Origin: Streptomyces fildesensis
GTDB taxonomy: Bacteria > Actinomycetota > Actinomycetes > Streptomycetales > Streptomycetaceae
Reading direction: 5' to 3'
Assembly: GCF_016107395.1 (NCBI RefSeq)
Contig: NZ_JAAIKO010000003.1
Coordinates: 395,128 to 459,127, forward strand
Length of the DNA stretch: 64,000 bases
Part shown: one piece after another, positions 20,866 to 29,237 of the stretch
How the letters are laid out: every line of letters starts with the position of its first letter
Numbering within the stretch: position 1 is the stretch's first letter
Program-made: the position numbers and the translations under genes
The notes under the pieces: model-generated
The model's database searches: none
What the model saw: the letters and a program-made list of their open reading frames with translations, nothing else
What the model was told of the DNA's origin: nothing

Positions 20866-21831
20866 ATGCCCGCCTCCACGCCCGAGCACGCCGCCCACCG
20901 CGCGCCGGCCCCGGCCGGCCCCGGCCCGGCGGACGCCGCCGCGAAGCGTGCGGAGGCGGAGGAGGCATCGGCCTTCGCGCACGCGGCCGTCCCCCCGGAC
21001 GTGACCGCGGCCTACGGTGAACTGCCCGACCAGATCGCCGACTTCTACCGGCCGCGTACCGCGCCCGGTGTCCCCGCGCCGCTCGTCGTGGTGCTGCACG
21101 GCGGTGCCTGGCGCGCACGCTACGACCGCCGGCACATCTCGCCGTTCGCCGCGTACCTCGCCGGCCGCGGCTTCGCCGTGGCGTCGGTGGAATACCGCCG
21201 CGGCGGCGAGGAGCCGCCGTCCGGCGGCGACGGCAGCGCCTACCCGCGCGAGGAGACCCCGCCGGCGGGCCGTTGGCCGGACACGCTCGACGACATCGCC
21301 GCCGCCGTCGACGCCCTGCCCGCGCTCGCGGTGCGGGCGCTGGGCGCGGACACCGTGGACCCCCGGCGGGTCGTGCTCACCGGGCACAGCGCCGGCGGGC
21401 ACCTGGCGCTGTGGGCCGCCGCCCGCAACGCCCTTCCGCTCGATTCCCCCTGGCATCGCCCCTCGCCTCCCCCGTTGCGCGGTGTCGTCGCCCTCGCGCC
21501 GATCGCGGACTTCGCGTCCGCGATCCGGCTGGGGGTGTGCTCCGACGCCGTCGTGCAGTTCCTCGGCGGGCCCGAGCACGTCACGGCGCGGCTGCCCCAC
21601 GCCGATCCCGCCGCGCTGCTGCCCACCGGTATCGCCACAACCATCGTGCAGGGGACCACTGACAATGAGGTTCCGCCGCAGGTCGCGAGGGCTTTCGCGG
21701 CAGCCGCGGCCCTGGCGGGCGAGGAGGTCACCGAGGCGGTGCTGGACGGCATCGGGCACTTCCCGCTGATCGACCCGGCTGCCGCCGCCTGCGCCGTCGT
21801 CGCCGAGGAGATAGCGCAACTCGCCTGGTAG
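20866..21831 (+). CDS. Alpha/beta hydrolase, probable kynurenine formamidase
   Basis: A 321-residue hydrolase with the oxyanion motif VVLHGGAWRA near residue 74 and nucleophile elbow TGHSAGGHLALW near 179. A catalytic Asp is likely in GTTDNEVPP and His in GIGHFPLID near the end. The HGGAW plus GHSAGG pattern matches arylformamidases of the esterase type, which hydrolyse N-formylkynurenine. This is the missing middle step between the two genes just upstream, so the role is inferred from family plus context. The N-terminal ~40 residues are Ala/Pro-rich. GAAGGGA lies before the ATG, 3 nt after the kynU stop. Confidence 0.85.
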   Translation: MPASTPEHAAHRAPAPAGPGPADAAAKRAEAEEASAFAHAAVPPDVTAAYGELPDQIADFYRPRTAPGVPAPLVVVLHGGAWRARYDRRHISPFAAYLAGRGFAVASVEYRRGGEEPPSGGDGSAYPREETPPAGRWPDTLDDIAAAVDALPALAVRALGADTVDPRRVVLTGHSAGGHLALWAAARNALPLDSPWHRPSPPPLRGVVALAPIADFASAIRLGVCSDAVVQFLGGPEHVTARLPHADPAALLPTGIATTIVQGTTDNEVPPQVARAFAAAAALAGEEVTEAVLDGIGHFPLIDPAAAACAVVAEEIAQLAW

Positions 21832-21941
21832 CGGGCGGCGCCGGCGACCGTCCGTGCCGCCTTCCGGCGGAGCCGTGTAGTCCTTGAGACGGATGCCGGG
21901 AGATCGGCTCCGGTGTGGACGACGCGCCGCCGTGAGCTGCC

Positions 21942-21947
21942 TAGTGT
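21942..21947 (+). promoter_or_regulatory. -10-like TAGTGT of the sensor kinase gene
   Basis: TAGTGT ends 6 nt before the GTG at 21954 and favours that start over the in-frame GTG at 21948. Confidence 0.45.
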
Positions 21948-21953
21948 GTGAGC

Positions 21954-23366
21954 GTGACCGACACCGACCAGACCACTTCGCGGACCGAGCTCCGGATAGC
22001 CCGGAGCGCTCTGAAGGGGCTGCGTGACGACCTGGTCACCGACGCCTTCGCCTTCCGCCCGCTGCCGCCCCGCTCCACCGACGGCCCGGTCGTACACCGT
22101 CTCCCCGACCGGCTCCGCGACTCCGCGCGCCTGCTGCCGCACGCCTGTCTGGCCGCCTTCGCCTGCTTCCTCATGCTGGTGGGCTTCGAGTTCGAGAGCG
22201 AGCGGGGCGGAGCGGCACTGGCCGCCGCGCTCCTCACCGGGATCCCGCTCTTCACCGTGCTGTTCCGCCCGGTCGGCGGCTGGTGGCTGTCCTTCGGGGC
22301 CGCCTTTCTCAGCGGCGCCGCGGCCGGCCAGTTCTCGGTGTGGCCGTGGTCGGCCACCGGATTCGTCTCGCACCTGGTGGTGATGGCCGTCGTCGCGGGC
22401 CGCACCCGGCCCCGGGTCGCGGCGGAGATGTGGCTGCTGACGGTGCTTCTCGGCGCCGGGTTCGCGTTCACGACGCCCGGCCGGGAGTCGGACACCTTCG
22501 CCATGGCGTTCGTGTCGTTCCTCGTCCTGCTCACCGTGGTGCTGATCAGGGGCTGGCGCGAGACGCAGGCGAAGGTCGTCGAGCAGGTCGCGGTCACCCA
22601 GGTGGAGCGCTCGCGCCGCACCGTCCTGGAGGAGCGCACGACGATCGCCCGCGAACTGCACGATGTCGTCGCGCACCACATGTCCGTCATCGCGATCCAG
22701 GCCGAGGCCGCGCCCTACCGCGTCGACGACCCGCCGGCCGAACTGACCCGCAGCTTCGCGATCATCCGGGAGAACGCGGTGGCCGCCCTCACCGAGCTGC
22801 GCCGCGTCCTGGGCGTCGTGCGGGCCGACAACCCCGAGGCGTTCGCCGGCGGTGCCCCCGAGGCCCCGCAGCCCACCCTCGCCAACCTCGACTCGCTGCT
22901 GGCCAACGTCAGGGACACGGGCGCGGACGTCGACAAGGTGGTGACCGGCGCCGTCCGGACGCTTCCGCAGGGCGTGGAGCTCTCCGCGTACCGGATCGTC
23001 CAGGAGGGGCTCAGCAACGCGCTGCGGCACGCTCCGGGCGCCGCCACCCGCGTCGAGATCGGCTACGTCCTCGGCGGCCTCGGCCTGCGCGTGGTCAACG
23101 GCCCGGCCACCGAGGAGGTCAGGCCGTCCCACGGCGCGGGTCACGGGGTGCTGGGCATGCGGGAGCGGGTGTCGATGCTGGGCGGCGAGATGACGGCGGA
23201 ACCCACCGCCGAAGGCGGCTACGAGGTGACGGCCTTCATCCCGGTGGCCGCCGAGCCGAAGCCGGAGCCGAAACCGGAAGGGGACCCCGGAGCGAAGCGG
23301 GAACCCGAACCGAACCCGCAACGGAAGCCCTGGCCCATGGTCAAGTCCACCGGGGACCCCGCATGA
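21954..23366 (+). CDS. Sensor histidine kinase, NarL/HisKA_3 type
   Basis: A 470-residue membrane kinase. About five hydrophobic segments occupy residues 55-195, with little periplasmic sequence. The HisKA_3 dimerisation box EERTTIARELHDVVAHHMSV has the phospho-accepting His at about 236. The ATPase domain shows NALRHAPGAATRVEI (N box) and GAGHGVLGMRERVSMLGG (G box). A charged Pro/Lys/Glu tail follows from about 425, built of short EPKPEP-like repeats. The stop overlaps the response regulator ATG (ATGA), so both are translated together. The signal is unknown. GTG at 21948 is an alternative start. Confidence 0.92.
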   Translation: MTDTDQTTSRTELRIARSALKGLRDDLVTDAFAFRPLPPRSTDGPVVHRLPDRLRDSARLLPHACLAAFACFLMLVGFEFESERGGAALAAALLTGIPLFTVLFRPVGGWWLSFGAAFLSGAAAGQFSVWPWSATGFVSHLVVMAVVAGRTRPRVAAEMWLLTVLLGAGFAFTTPGRESDTFAMAFVSFLVLLTVVLIRGWRETQAKVVEQVAVTQVERSRRTVLEERTTIARELHDVVAHHMSVIAIQAEAAPYRVDDPPAELTRSFAIIRENAVAALTELRRVLGVVRADNPEAFAGGAPEAPQPTLANLDSLLANVRDTGADVDKVVTGAVRTLPQGVELSAYRIVQEGLSNALRHAPGAATRVEIGYVLGGLGLRVVNGPATEEVRPSHGAGHGVLGMRERVSMLGGEMTAEPTAEGGYEVTAFIPVAAEPKPEPKPEGDPGAKREPEPNPQRKPWPMVKSTGDPA

Positions 23367-24022
23367 CGATCCGGGTGCTGATCGTCGACGACCAGATGAT
23401 GGTCCGGGAGGGCTTCTCGGTCCTGCTCAACGCGCAGCAGGACATCGAGGTCGTGGGGGAGGCGGTGGACGGCCGGGAGGCCATCGCCCAGGTGGCCGCG
23501 CTCCGTCCCGACGTCGTCCTCATGGACATCCGGATGCCCGAGGTCAACGGGCTGGAGGCGACCCGCGAGATCGTCGCGGCCGACGCCGACGCCAAGGTCC
23601 TCGTCCTGACCACCTTCGATCTGGACGAGTACGTCTACCAGGCGCTCCGCGCCGGAGCCAGCGGCTTCCTGCTCAAGGACGCCTCGGCGCGGCAGCTGGG
23701 CGACGCCGTACGGATCGTTGCCGCCGGTGAGGCGCTGCTCGCCCCGGCCGTCACCAAGCGGCTGATCGCCGAGTTCTCCCGGCTCGGTACGCCCAGGCCG
23801 CCGGCCCAGGACCGGGTCGGCGATCTGACCGACCGCGAGACGGAGGTCCTCGTGCTGGTCGCCCAGGGCCTGTCGAACGCCGAGATCGCCTCGCACCTCG
23901 TCGTCGCCGAGTCCACCGTCAAGACCCACGTCAGCCGGGTCCTGGTGAAGCTCGGGCTCCGGGACCGCACCCAGGCGGCGGTCTTCGCCTACGAGGCCCG
24001 TCTGGTGACCCCGGGAGGCTGA
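23363..24022 (+). CDS. LuxR/NarL-family response regulator
   Basis: A 219-residue regulator. The receiver domain has VLIVDDQMMVREG at the start, phospho-acceptor D55 in LMDIRMPEVNG, and Lys in FLLKDAS near 106. The LuxR helix-turn-helix domain starts at about 152 with LTDRETEVLVLVAQGLSNAEI and VVAESTVKTHVSRVLVKLG. It is the partner of the kinase immediately upstream (4-nt overlap). Targets are unknown. A strong bidirectional hairpin separates it from the convergent crp. Confidence 0.95.
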   Translation: MTIRVLIVDDQMMVREGFSVLLNAQQDIEVVGEAVDGREAIAQVAALRPDVVLMDIRMPEVNGLEATREIVAADADAKVLVLTTFDLDEYVYQALRAGASGFLLKDASARQLGDAVRIVAAGEALLAPAVTKRLIAEFSRLGTPRPPAQDRVGDLTDRETEVLVLVAQGLSNAEIASHLVVAESTVKTHVSRVLVKLGLRDRTQAAVFAYEARLVTPGG

Positions 24023-24090
24023 CCGGCCGGAACGGACGCCTCCGGGGGCCGGGGGCCCGCAGAAGGCGGTCCAGGCGCCCTCTGGACGCA

Positions 24091-24126
24091 CCGAAGGCCC
24101 CGCCCGGTGAGGGGCGGGGCCTTCGG
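24091..24126. terminator. Bidirectional hairpin terminator between response regulator and crp
   Basis: CCGAAGGCCCCGCCC (24091-24105) pairs perfectly with GGGCGGGGCCTTCGG (24112-24126) across a 6-nt loop, between convergent genes. Confidence 0.85.
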
Positions 24127-24138
24127 CAGGTGGTTCGG

Positions 24139-24813
24139 TCAGCGGCTGCGCTTGGCGAGCCGCTCCACGTCGAGCAGGATCACCGCGCGCGCCTCCAGAC
24201 GGAGCCAGCCACGGCCGGCGAAGTCGGCGAGCGCCTTGTTGACGGTCTCGCGCGAGGCGCCGACGAGCTGCGCCAGCTCCTCCTGCGTGAGGTCGTGCAC
24301 CACGTGGATGCCCTCTTCGGACTGCACGCCGAACCGGCGCGACAGGTCGAGGAGCGCTTTGGCCACCCGGCCGGGCACGTCCGAGAAGACCAGGTCCGAC
24401 ATGACGTCGTTGGTACGCCGCAGCCGTCGCGCGACGGCGCGCAGCAGCGCGGTCGCGACCTCGGGCCGGGCGTTCAGCCAGGGCTGCAGGTCACCGTGGC
24501 CCAGGGCCAGGAGCTTGAGCTCCGTCAGTGCCGTGGCCGTGGCGGTCCGGGGGCCGGGGTCGAAGAGCGACAGCTCGCCGATCAGCTCGCCGGGGCCGAT
24601 GACGGCGAGCATGTTCTCGCGGCCGTCGGGGGAGGTGCGGTGCAGCTTCACCTTGCCCTCGGTGACGACGTAGAGCCGGTCCCCGGGGTCTCCCTCGTGG
24701 AACAGCGCGTCGCCACGCGCGAGCGTGACCTCGGTCATCGAGGCGCGCAGTTCAGCGGCCTGCTCATCGTCGAGCGCCGCAAAAAGCGCCGCGCGCCGCA
24801 GAACGTCGTCCAC
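24139..24813 (-). CDS. crp: Crp/Fnr-family cAMP receptor protein
   Basis: A 224-residue global regulator. The cyclic-nucleotide-binding domain (about 10-125) includes FHEGDPGDRLYVVTEGKVKL, LIGELSLFDPGPRTATATAL and a long connecting helix. The C-terminal winged helix has LTQEELAQLVGASRETVNKAL near 170. It is nearly identical in the parts I can recall to S. coelicolor Crp, which controls germination and antibiotic genes. The GTG at 24813 has AAGGAG 7 nt upstream and is preferred over an in-frame ATG seven codons earlier. A Crp-like site in its own promoter suggests autoregulation. Confidence 0.95.
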   Translation of the reverse strand: MDDVLRRAALFAALDDEQAAELRASMTEVTLARGDALFHEGDPGDRLYVVTEGKVKLHRTSPDGRENMLAVIGPGELIGELSLFDPGPRTATATALTELKLLALGHGDLQPWLNARPEVATALLRAVARRLRRTNDVMSDLVFSDVPGRVAKALLDLSRRFGVQSEEGIHVVHDLTQEELAQLVGASRETVNKALADFAGRGWLRLEARAVILLDVERLAKRSR

Positions 24814-24869
24814 GAGCTCTCTCCTTGTCGACATCGCCGGATGATCCCCGTGATGCCCGCTGGCAAAAC

Positions 24870-24885
24870 AGTGCGATCAATCACA
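24870..24885 (-). promoter_or_regulatory. Crp-like palindrome in the crp promoter region
   Basis: On the crp strand the sequence is TGTGATTGATCGCACT: a perfect TGTGA half, 6 nt, then GCACT (3 of 5 matches to TCACA). It lies 57 bp upstream of the crp start, close to a CAGACT -10-like box, a position fit for autorepression. Confidence 0.45.
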
Positions 24886-24976
24886 AGTCTGTCTTATGTA
24901 TCGCCGTGCACGTGCCCCGGGGGTCCGATTGGGGGTCGGTTCCTTGTGGTCAAGGGCAGATGTCAGTGCCGAGCCT

Positions 24977-24982
24977 TAGGCT
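24977..24982 (+). promoter_or_regulatory. -10 box TAGGCT of nth
   Basis: TAGGCT ends 6 nt before the GTG at 24989, so nth is probably leaderless. Confidence 0.6.
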
Positions 24983-24988
24983 GGCCGG

Positions 24989-25900
24989 GTGTCTGATACG
25001 CCGAGTTCGCAGAAGAAACGGCAGGGTGGGACGGCCAAGCGGGTGACCCGGACCCCTGATTCCGCTGTGAGCGAACAAGCTTCGCTCAAGCCCGCCAAAA
25101 AACCGGAATCACGCATCGCCCTGGTCCGCCGGGCGCGGCGGATCAACCGTGAGCTCGCCGAGCTCTACCCGTACGCCCATCCGGAACTCGACTTCGAGAA
25201 CCCGTTCCAGCTCCTCGTCGCGACGGTCCTGTCCGCGCAGACCACCGACCTGCGCGTGAACCAGACGACCCCCGCCCTCTTCGCCGCCTACCCGACACCG
25301 GAGGACCTGGCGGCGGCCGAACCGGAGCGGCTCGAGGAGCTGATCCGGCCGACCGGCTTCTTCCGCGCCAAGGCCAAGTCGCTGCTGGGCCTGTCGACGG
25401 CGCTGCGCGACCGGTTCGACGGCGAGGTGCCGAGCCGGCTGGAGGACCTGGTCACGCTGCCGGGAGTGGGCCGCAAGACGGCGAACGTCGTCCTGGGGAA
25501 CGCGTTCGGAGTCCCCGGGATCACCGTCGACACCCACTTCGGCCGGTTGTCCCGCCGCTTCGGCTGGACCACCTCCGAGGATCCGGAGAAGGTCGAGCAG
25601 GAGGTCGGCTCGCTCTTCCCGAAGAGCGAGTGGACGATGCTCTCGCACCGGGTGGTCTTCCACGGCCGCCGTACCTGCCACTCCCGCAAGCCGGCTTGCG
25701 GCGCCTGCCCGATCGCCCCGCTCTGCCCGTCGTACGGTGAGGGCGAGACCGACCCGGAGAAGGCGAAGAAGCTTCTGAAGTACGAGCTGGGCGGTGCCCC
25801 CGGCCAGCGCCTGCAGCCACCGCCCGACTATCCGGGCGACCCGGCTCCGGCGCTGGGCGCCCCGGCGGCCACCGCGGCCATGACGCAGGGGAGCGAATGA
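24989..25900 (+). CDS. nth: Endonuclease III (DNA glycosylase/AP lyase)
   Basis: A 303-residue base-excision repair enzyme for oxidised pyrimidines. The helix-hairpin-helix [18 protein letters not shown] holds the catalytic Lys at about 163, and the catalytic Asp is in [13 protein letters not shown] near 181. Four Cys in [17 protein letters not shown] (C-X6-C-X2-C-X5-C) ligate a [4Fe-4S] cluster. It carries a basic N-terminal extension of ~40 residues and a Pro/Ala-rich tail beyond E. coli Nth. The start appears leaderless. It overlaps the NUDIX gene by ATGA, forming a two-gene unit that precedes marP. Confidence 0.95.
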   Translation: MSDTPSSQKKRQGGTAKRVTRTPDSAVSEQASLKPAKKPESRIALVRRARRINRELAELYPYAHPELDFENPFQLLVATVLSAQTTDLRVNQTTPALFAAYPTPEDLAAAEPERLEELIRPTGFFRAKAKSLLGLSTALRDRFDGEVPSRLEDLVTLPGVGRKTANVVLGNAFGVPGITVDTHFGRLSRRFGWTTSEDPEKVEQEVGSLFPKSEWTMLSHRVVFHGRRTCHSRKPACGACPIAPLCPSYGEGETDPEKAKKLLKYELGGAPGQRLQPPPDYPGDPAPALGAPAATAAMTQGSE

Positions 25901-26574
25901 CGACGACACGTGGCGGCGAGGCGGCCGTATCGACCCAGGGGCTGCCCCAGTGGCTGCAGCCGGTGGCCCGCGCGGCGGGCGATGTGCTCCCCGAGCAGCT
26001 CAGCCGGTTTCTGCCGCCCGAGTCCGGCCGGGGCCGGCAGTCCGCAGTGCTGATCCTCTTCGGTGAGGGCGAGCACGGCCGCGACCTGCTGCTGATGGAG
26101 CGCGCGACGTCGCTGCGGTCGCACGCGGGCCAGCCGTCGTTCCCCGGCGGCGCCCTCGACCCCGAGGACGGCGATCCCGAGGGCGACGGCCCGCTGCGCG
26201 CGGCCCTGCGCGAGGCGGAGGAGGAGACCGGCCTGGACCCGTCGGGCGTGCAGATCTTCGGCGTGCTGCCGCGGCTCTACATCCCGGTCAGTGAGTTCGT
26301 CGTCACACCCGTGCTCGGCTGGTGGCGCACTCCCAGCCCGGTCGGCGCGGTGGACCAGGCCGAGACCGCCCGGGTCTTCCGGGTCCCCGTCGCGGACCTC
26401 GCCGACCCCGCCAATCGGGCGACGATGACCCATCCCAGCGGTTTCCGCGGCCCGGCGTTCCTCGTCGAGGGCGCGGTGGTGTGGGGATTCACAGCCGGTC
26501 TGATCGACAAGATTCTGCACTTCGCGGGCTGGGAGCAGCCCTGGGACCGGGGCAGGACGGTGCCGCTCTCATAG
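25897..26574 (+). CDS. NUDIX hydrolase, probable CoA pyrophosphatase
   Basis: A 225-residue NUDIX enzyme. The upstream [18 protein letters not shown] and the box core [10 protein letters not shown] fit GX5EX7REUXEEXGU with an enlarged loop. The HAGQ-SFPGG lead is typical of the CoA diphosphatase (NudL) subgroup, which splits CoA to 4'-phosphopantetheine and 3',5'-ADP. Substrate is inferred from that subgroup. The start codon overlaps the nth stop (ATGA). The next gene is marP; the order nth, NUDIX, marP also occurs in mycobacteria, as I recall. Confidence 0.87.
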   Translation: MTTTRGGEAAVSTQGLPQWLQPVARAAGDVLPEQLSRFLPPESGRGRQSAVLILFGEGEHGRDLLLMERATSLRSHAGQPSFPGGALDPEDGDPEGDGPLRAALREAEEETGLDPSGVQIFGVLPRLYIPVSEFVVTPVLGWWRTPSPVGAVDQAETARVFRVPVADLADPANRATMTHPSGFRGPAFLVEGAVVWGFTAGLIDKILHFAGWEQPWDRGRTVPLS

Positions 26575-26680
26575 AACGGCATGAGACCGTGTGCTCGTGC
26601 TGTGTCTTCCTGGGGGGCAGCCCCGGGAACCCCGGCCGTTGCCCCGGTCGAGCTGGACCGTCCTCGCGAGGTCAACCTAG

Positions 26681-27880
26681 ATGAACGTGCTGGACTTGTT
26701 GCTGTTGCTCGCGGCCGCGTGGTTCGCGGTCGTCGGCTACCGCCAGGGATTCGTCGTCGGCGTCATGTCGGTGATCGGGTTCCTGGGCGGCGGCCTGGCA
26801 GCGGTCTACCTGCTGCCCATGATCTGGGACAAGGTCACCGACGACTCCTCGCCGGGGTCCGTGGCGGTGGTGATCGCCGTGGTCGTGGTGATCGTCTGCG
26901 CCTCGGTCGGCCAGGCGTTCACCACCCATCTGGGCAACAAGCTGCGCACCCAGATCACGTGGTCACCGGCCCGCGCGCTGGACGCGGGCGGCGGCGCGCT
27001 GGTTAACGTCGCCGCGATGCTGCTCGTCGCCTGGCTGATCGGCTCCGCGCTGGCCACCACGGCGCTGCCGACCATAGGCCGTGAGGTGCGCTCCTCGAAG
27101 GTCCTGCTCGGCGTCTCCCGGGTCATCCCGCAGCAGGCCGACAACTGGTTCACCGACTTCAGCTCCACGCTCGCGCAGAACGGCCTCCCGCAGGTCTTCA
27201 GCCCGTTCGGCAGCGAACCGATCACCTCGGTGCCCGCGCCCGATCCCAGGCTCGCGAGCAGCGCGGTCGTCAACGACGCCCGTCGGAGCATCGTGAAGGT
27301 CGTCGGGACCGCGCCCAGCTGCGGCAAGGTGCTGGAGGGCACCGGCTTCGTCTTCGCCAGGGACCGGGTGATGACCAACGCCCACGTCGTCGGCGGGGTC
27401 AGCGAGCCCACCGTGCAGATCGGCGGCGAGGGCCGGCTCTACGACGCCCGCGTCGTCCTCTACGACTGGCAGCGCGACATCGCCGTCCTGGAGGTGCCGT
27501 CCCTCAACGCACCCGTGCTGAACTTCACCGCGGGCGACGCGCACAGCCGCGACGACGCGATCGTGGCGGGCTTCCCGGAGAACGGCGGCTTCGACGTCCG
27601 TGCGGCCCGGGTACGCGGCCGCATCCAGGCGAACGGCCCGGACATCTACCACCGGGGCACCGTGCACCGCGACGTCTACTCGCTGTTCACGAAGGTGCGC
27701 CAGGGCAACTCCGGCGGCCCGCTGCTGACCCCGGACGGCAGGGTGGCAGGCGTCATCTTCGCCAAGTCCCTCGACGACGCCGACACCGGCTACGCACTGA
27801 CCGCGGACGAGATCCGCGACGACATCACCGCGGGCCGCACGGCGGACCGCCAGGTCGACAGCCAGGGCTGCGCGCTCTAG
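26681..27880 (+). CDS. marP: MarP-like membrane serine protease (CvpA plus trypsin-like domain)
   Basis: A 399-residue protein. The first ~125 residues form four hydrophobic helices of the CvpA type; the rest is an extracytoplasmic trypsin-like domain. Catalytic residues are His235 (TNAHVVGG), Asp266 (DWQRDIAVLEV) and Ser344 (GNSGGPL). Cys214 and Cys397 are placed like the disulfide pair of M. tuberculosis MarP, which controls activation during acid and oxidative stress. A peptidoglycan-hydrolase-processing role is inferred from that orthologue. GAGGT precedes the ATG. A hairpin and an 18-bp direct repeat follow. Confidence 0.93.
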   Translation: MNVLDLLLLLAAAWFAVVGYRQGFVVGVMSVIGFLGGGLAAVYLLPMIWDKVTDDSSPGSVAVVIAVVVVIVCASVGQAFTTHLGNKLRTQITWSPARALDAGGGALVNVAAMLLVAWLIGSALATTALPTIGREVRSSKVLLGVSRVIPQQADNWFTDFSSTLAQNGLPQVFSPFGSEPITSVPAPDPRLASSAVVNDARRSIVKVVGTAPSCGKVLEGTGFVFARDRVMTNAHVVGGVSEPTVQIGGEGRLYDARVVLYDWQRDIAVLEVPSLNAPVLNFTAGDAHSRDDAIVAGFPENGGFDVRAARVRGRIQANGPDIYHRGTVHRDVYSLFTKVRQGNSGGPLLTPDGRVAGVIFAKSLDDADTGYALTADEIRDDITAGRTADRQVDSQGCAL

Positions 27881-27901
27881 AAGGTCTTCCAAGGTCCCTG
27901 C

Positions 27902-27929
27902 GGGCCGTTCGGGATCGGCCGAACGGCCC
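27902..27929 (+). terminator. Hairpin terminator after marP
   Basis: GGGCCGTTCGG (27902-27912) pairs perfectly with CCGAACGGCCC (27919-27929) across a 6-nt loop. Confidence 0.75.
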
Positions 27930-27965
27930 CTGAGGCCCTGTCCGGGTCCCTGAGGCCCTGTCCGG
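27928..27965. repeat. 18-bp direct repeat after the marP terminator
   Basis: CCCTGAGGCCCTGTCCGG occurs at 27928-27945 and 27948-27965 with a 2-bp spacer. The first copy overlaps the end of the terminator stem. Confidence 0.85.
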
Positions 27966-27967
27966 CG

Positions 27968-28150
27968 CTAGTCGCTACGGGGGTGCCGCAGGCGCGCGCC
28001 CACCCAGCGGGCGCGCCGCCGGAGAATGCGGGGAATACCGATCTGATGCTCCCCCTCGGGGAGTACGGCCACAGGCGTCGCGCGGTTGACAGCTGCGACG
28101 AGATTGCGGCGGGTGCGTGATACATCACGGTAGTCGTGCGTCCAACCCAT
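27968..28150 (-). CDS. Small hypothetical protein
   Basis: A 60-residue ORF with a basic composition (about 12 Arg). It begins MGWTHDYRDVSRTRRN and ends RRRARWVGARLRHPRSD. Roughly three quarters of third codon positions are G or C, lower than neighbours but compatible with coding. The ribosome site is weak. No family is recognised. It is the only plausible gene in the 420-bp gap between marP and the hydrolase. The rest of the gap (28151-28300) shows nothing. Confidence 0.45.
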   Translation of the reverse strand: MGWTHDYRDVSRTRRNLVAAVNRATPVAVLPEGEHQIGIPRILRRRARWVGARLRHPRSD

Positions 28151-28300
28151 ACCGAGCTACGTGCCCGCGCCCCAAGGTCGGTAATCGTGCGGCGGTCGGC
28201 CAATTGGCGTATGCGTCCGGCATTTGGCTGATCGTCAGACAGTCGTACCGGACTGTCCACCCGTCTGACGTCCCGTCCGGCGGCCGATTCTTCAGGGTGA

Positions 28301-29224
28301 CTAGCGGTCCGGCTCGGGGTCCTTCAGCCAGTTGATCAGCTCGGTCGAGAACGCGACCGGGTCCTCCTCGTGCGGGAAGTGCCCCAGCCCGTCGAAGAGC
28401 CGCCAGCGGTACGGCGCCTCCACGTACTCACCGCTGCCCGCGGCGCTGCGGGTGCGCATCGCGGAGTCCAGCGAGCCGTGCAGATGCAGGGTCGGGACCC
28501 GCACCGGACGCTTCATGCGCCGGTTGAACTGGATGCCGTCGGGGCGGGCCATCGAGCGGACCATCCAGCGATACGGCTCGACGGCGCAGTGCGCCGTCGA
28601 GGGAATCTGCATCGCCTGCCGGTAGACGTCGACCGTCTCCTCGTCCGGCAGCAGCGGTCCTGACCAGTCCCGGATCAGCCGTCCGACCATCGCGGAGTCG
28701 TCCGCGATCAGCTGCCGCTCCGGCAGCCATGGCCGCTGGAAGCCCCAGATGTAGGAGCCGGCCGCGCTCTGCTTCATGTCGGTGAGCATCGCCGTGCGCC
28801 AGCGCCGGGGGTGCGGCATCGAGCACACCGCCAGCCGGCGCACCAGCTTCGGGCGCATCACCGCCGCGGTCCAGGCGAGGTAGCCGCCGATGTCATGGCC
28901 GACCAGCGCGGCGTCCGGCTCGCCGAGCGAGCGGATCACCCCGGTCACGTCCAGCGCCAGGTTCGCGGGGTCGTAGCCGCGCGGCGTACGGTCGCTGCCG
29001 CCGACCCCGCGCAGGTCCATCGCGACCGCGCGGAAACCCGCGCCGGCGAGCGCCGTCAGCTGGTGCCGCCAGCTCCACCAGAACTGCGGGAAGCCGTGCA
29101 GCAGCAGCACCAGCGGGCCGTCGCCGGCCTCGGCGATGTGGAAGCGCGCGCCGTTCGCGGCGACATCCCGGTGAGTCCAGGGTCCGTCGAGCCGTGCAAC
29201 CGAGGAATTACCAGCGACCGTCAT
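28301..29224 (-). CDS. Alpha/beta hydrolase, epoxide hydrolase-like
   Basis: A 307-residue hydrolase. The oxyanion segment LLLHGFPQFWWSWRHQL is near residue 40 and the nucleophile elbow GHDIGGYLAW near 108 has Asp rather than Ser. The catalytic His is in GLGHFPHEEDP near the end. An Asp nucleophile with HGFPxxWxxW is characteristic of epoxide hydrolases and haloalkane dehalogenases. The position matches that of EphE in the mycobacterial block. The ATG at 29224 lies 13 nt after the holin-X stop and lacks its own ribosome site, suggesting coupled translation. Confidence 0.87.
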   Translation of the reverse strand: MTVAGNSSVARLDGPWTHRDVAANGARFHIAEAGDGPLVLLLHGFPQFWWSWRHQLTALAGAGFRAVAMDLRGVGGSDRTPRGYDPANLALDVTGVIRSLGEPDAALVGHDIGGYLAWTAAVMRPKLVRRLAVCSMPHPRRWRTAMLTDMKQSAAGSYIWGFQRPWLPERQLIADDSAMVGRLIRDWSGPLLPDEETVDVYRQAMQIPSTAHCAVEPYRWMVRSMARPDGIQFNRRMKRPVRVPTLHLHGSLDSAMRTRSAAGSGEYVEAPYRWRLFDGLGHFPHEEDPVAFSTELINWLKDPEPDR

Positions 29225-29237
29225 GAAGCTGAGCGTG

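Noticed and set aside
19024..23321. Long minus-strand ORFs (up to 931 codons) antisense to the kyn and two-component genes
   Set aside because: Low-complexity antisense readings; the plus-strand genes carry all catalytic motifs.
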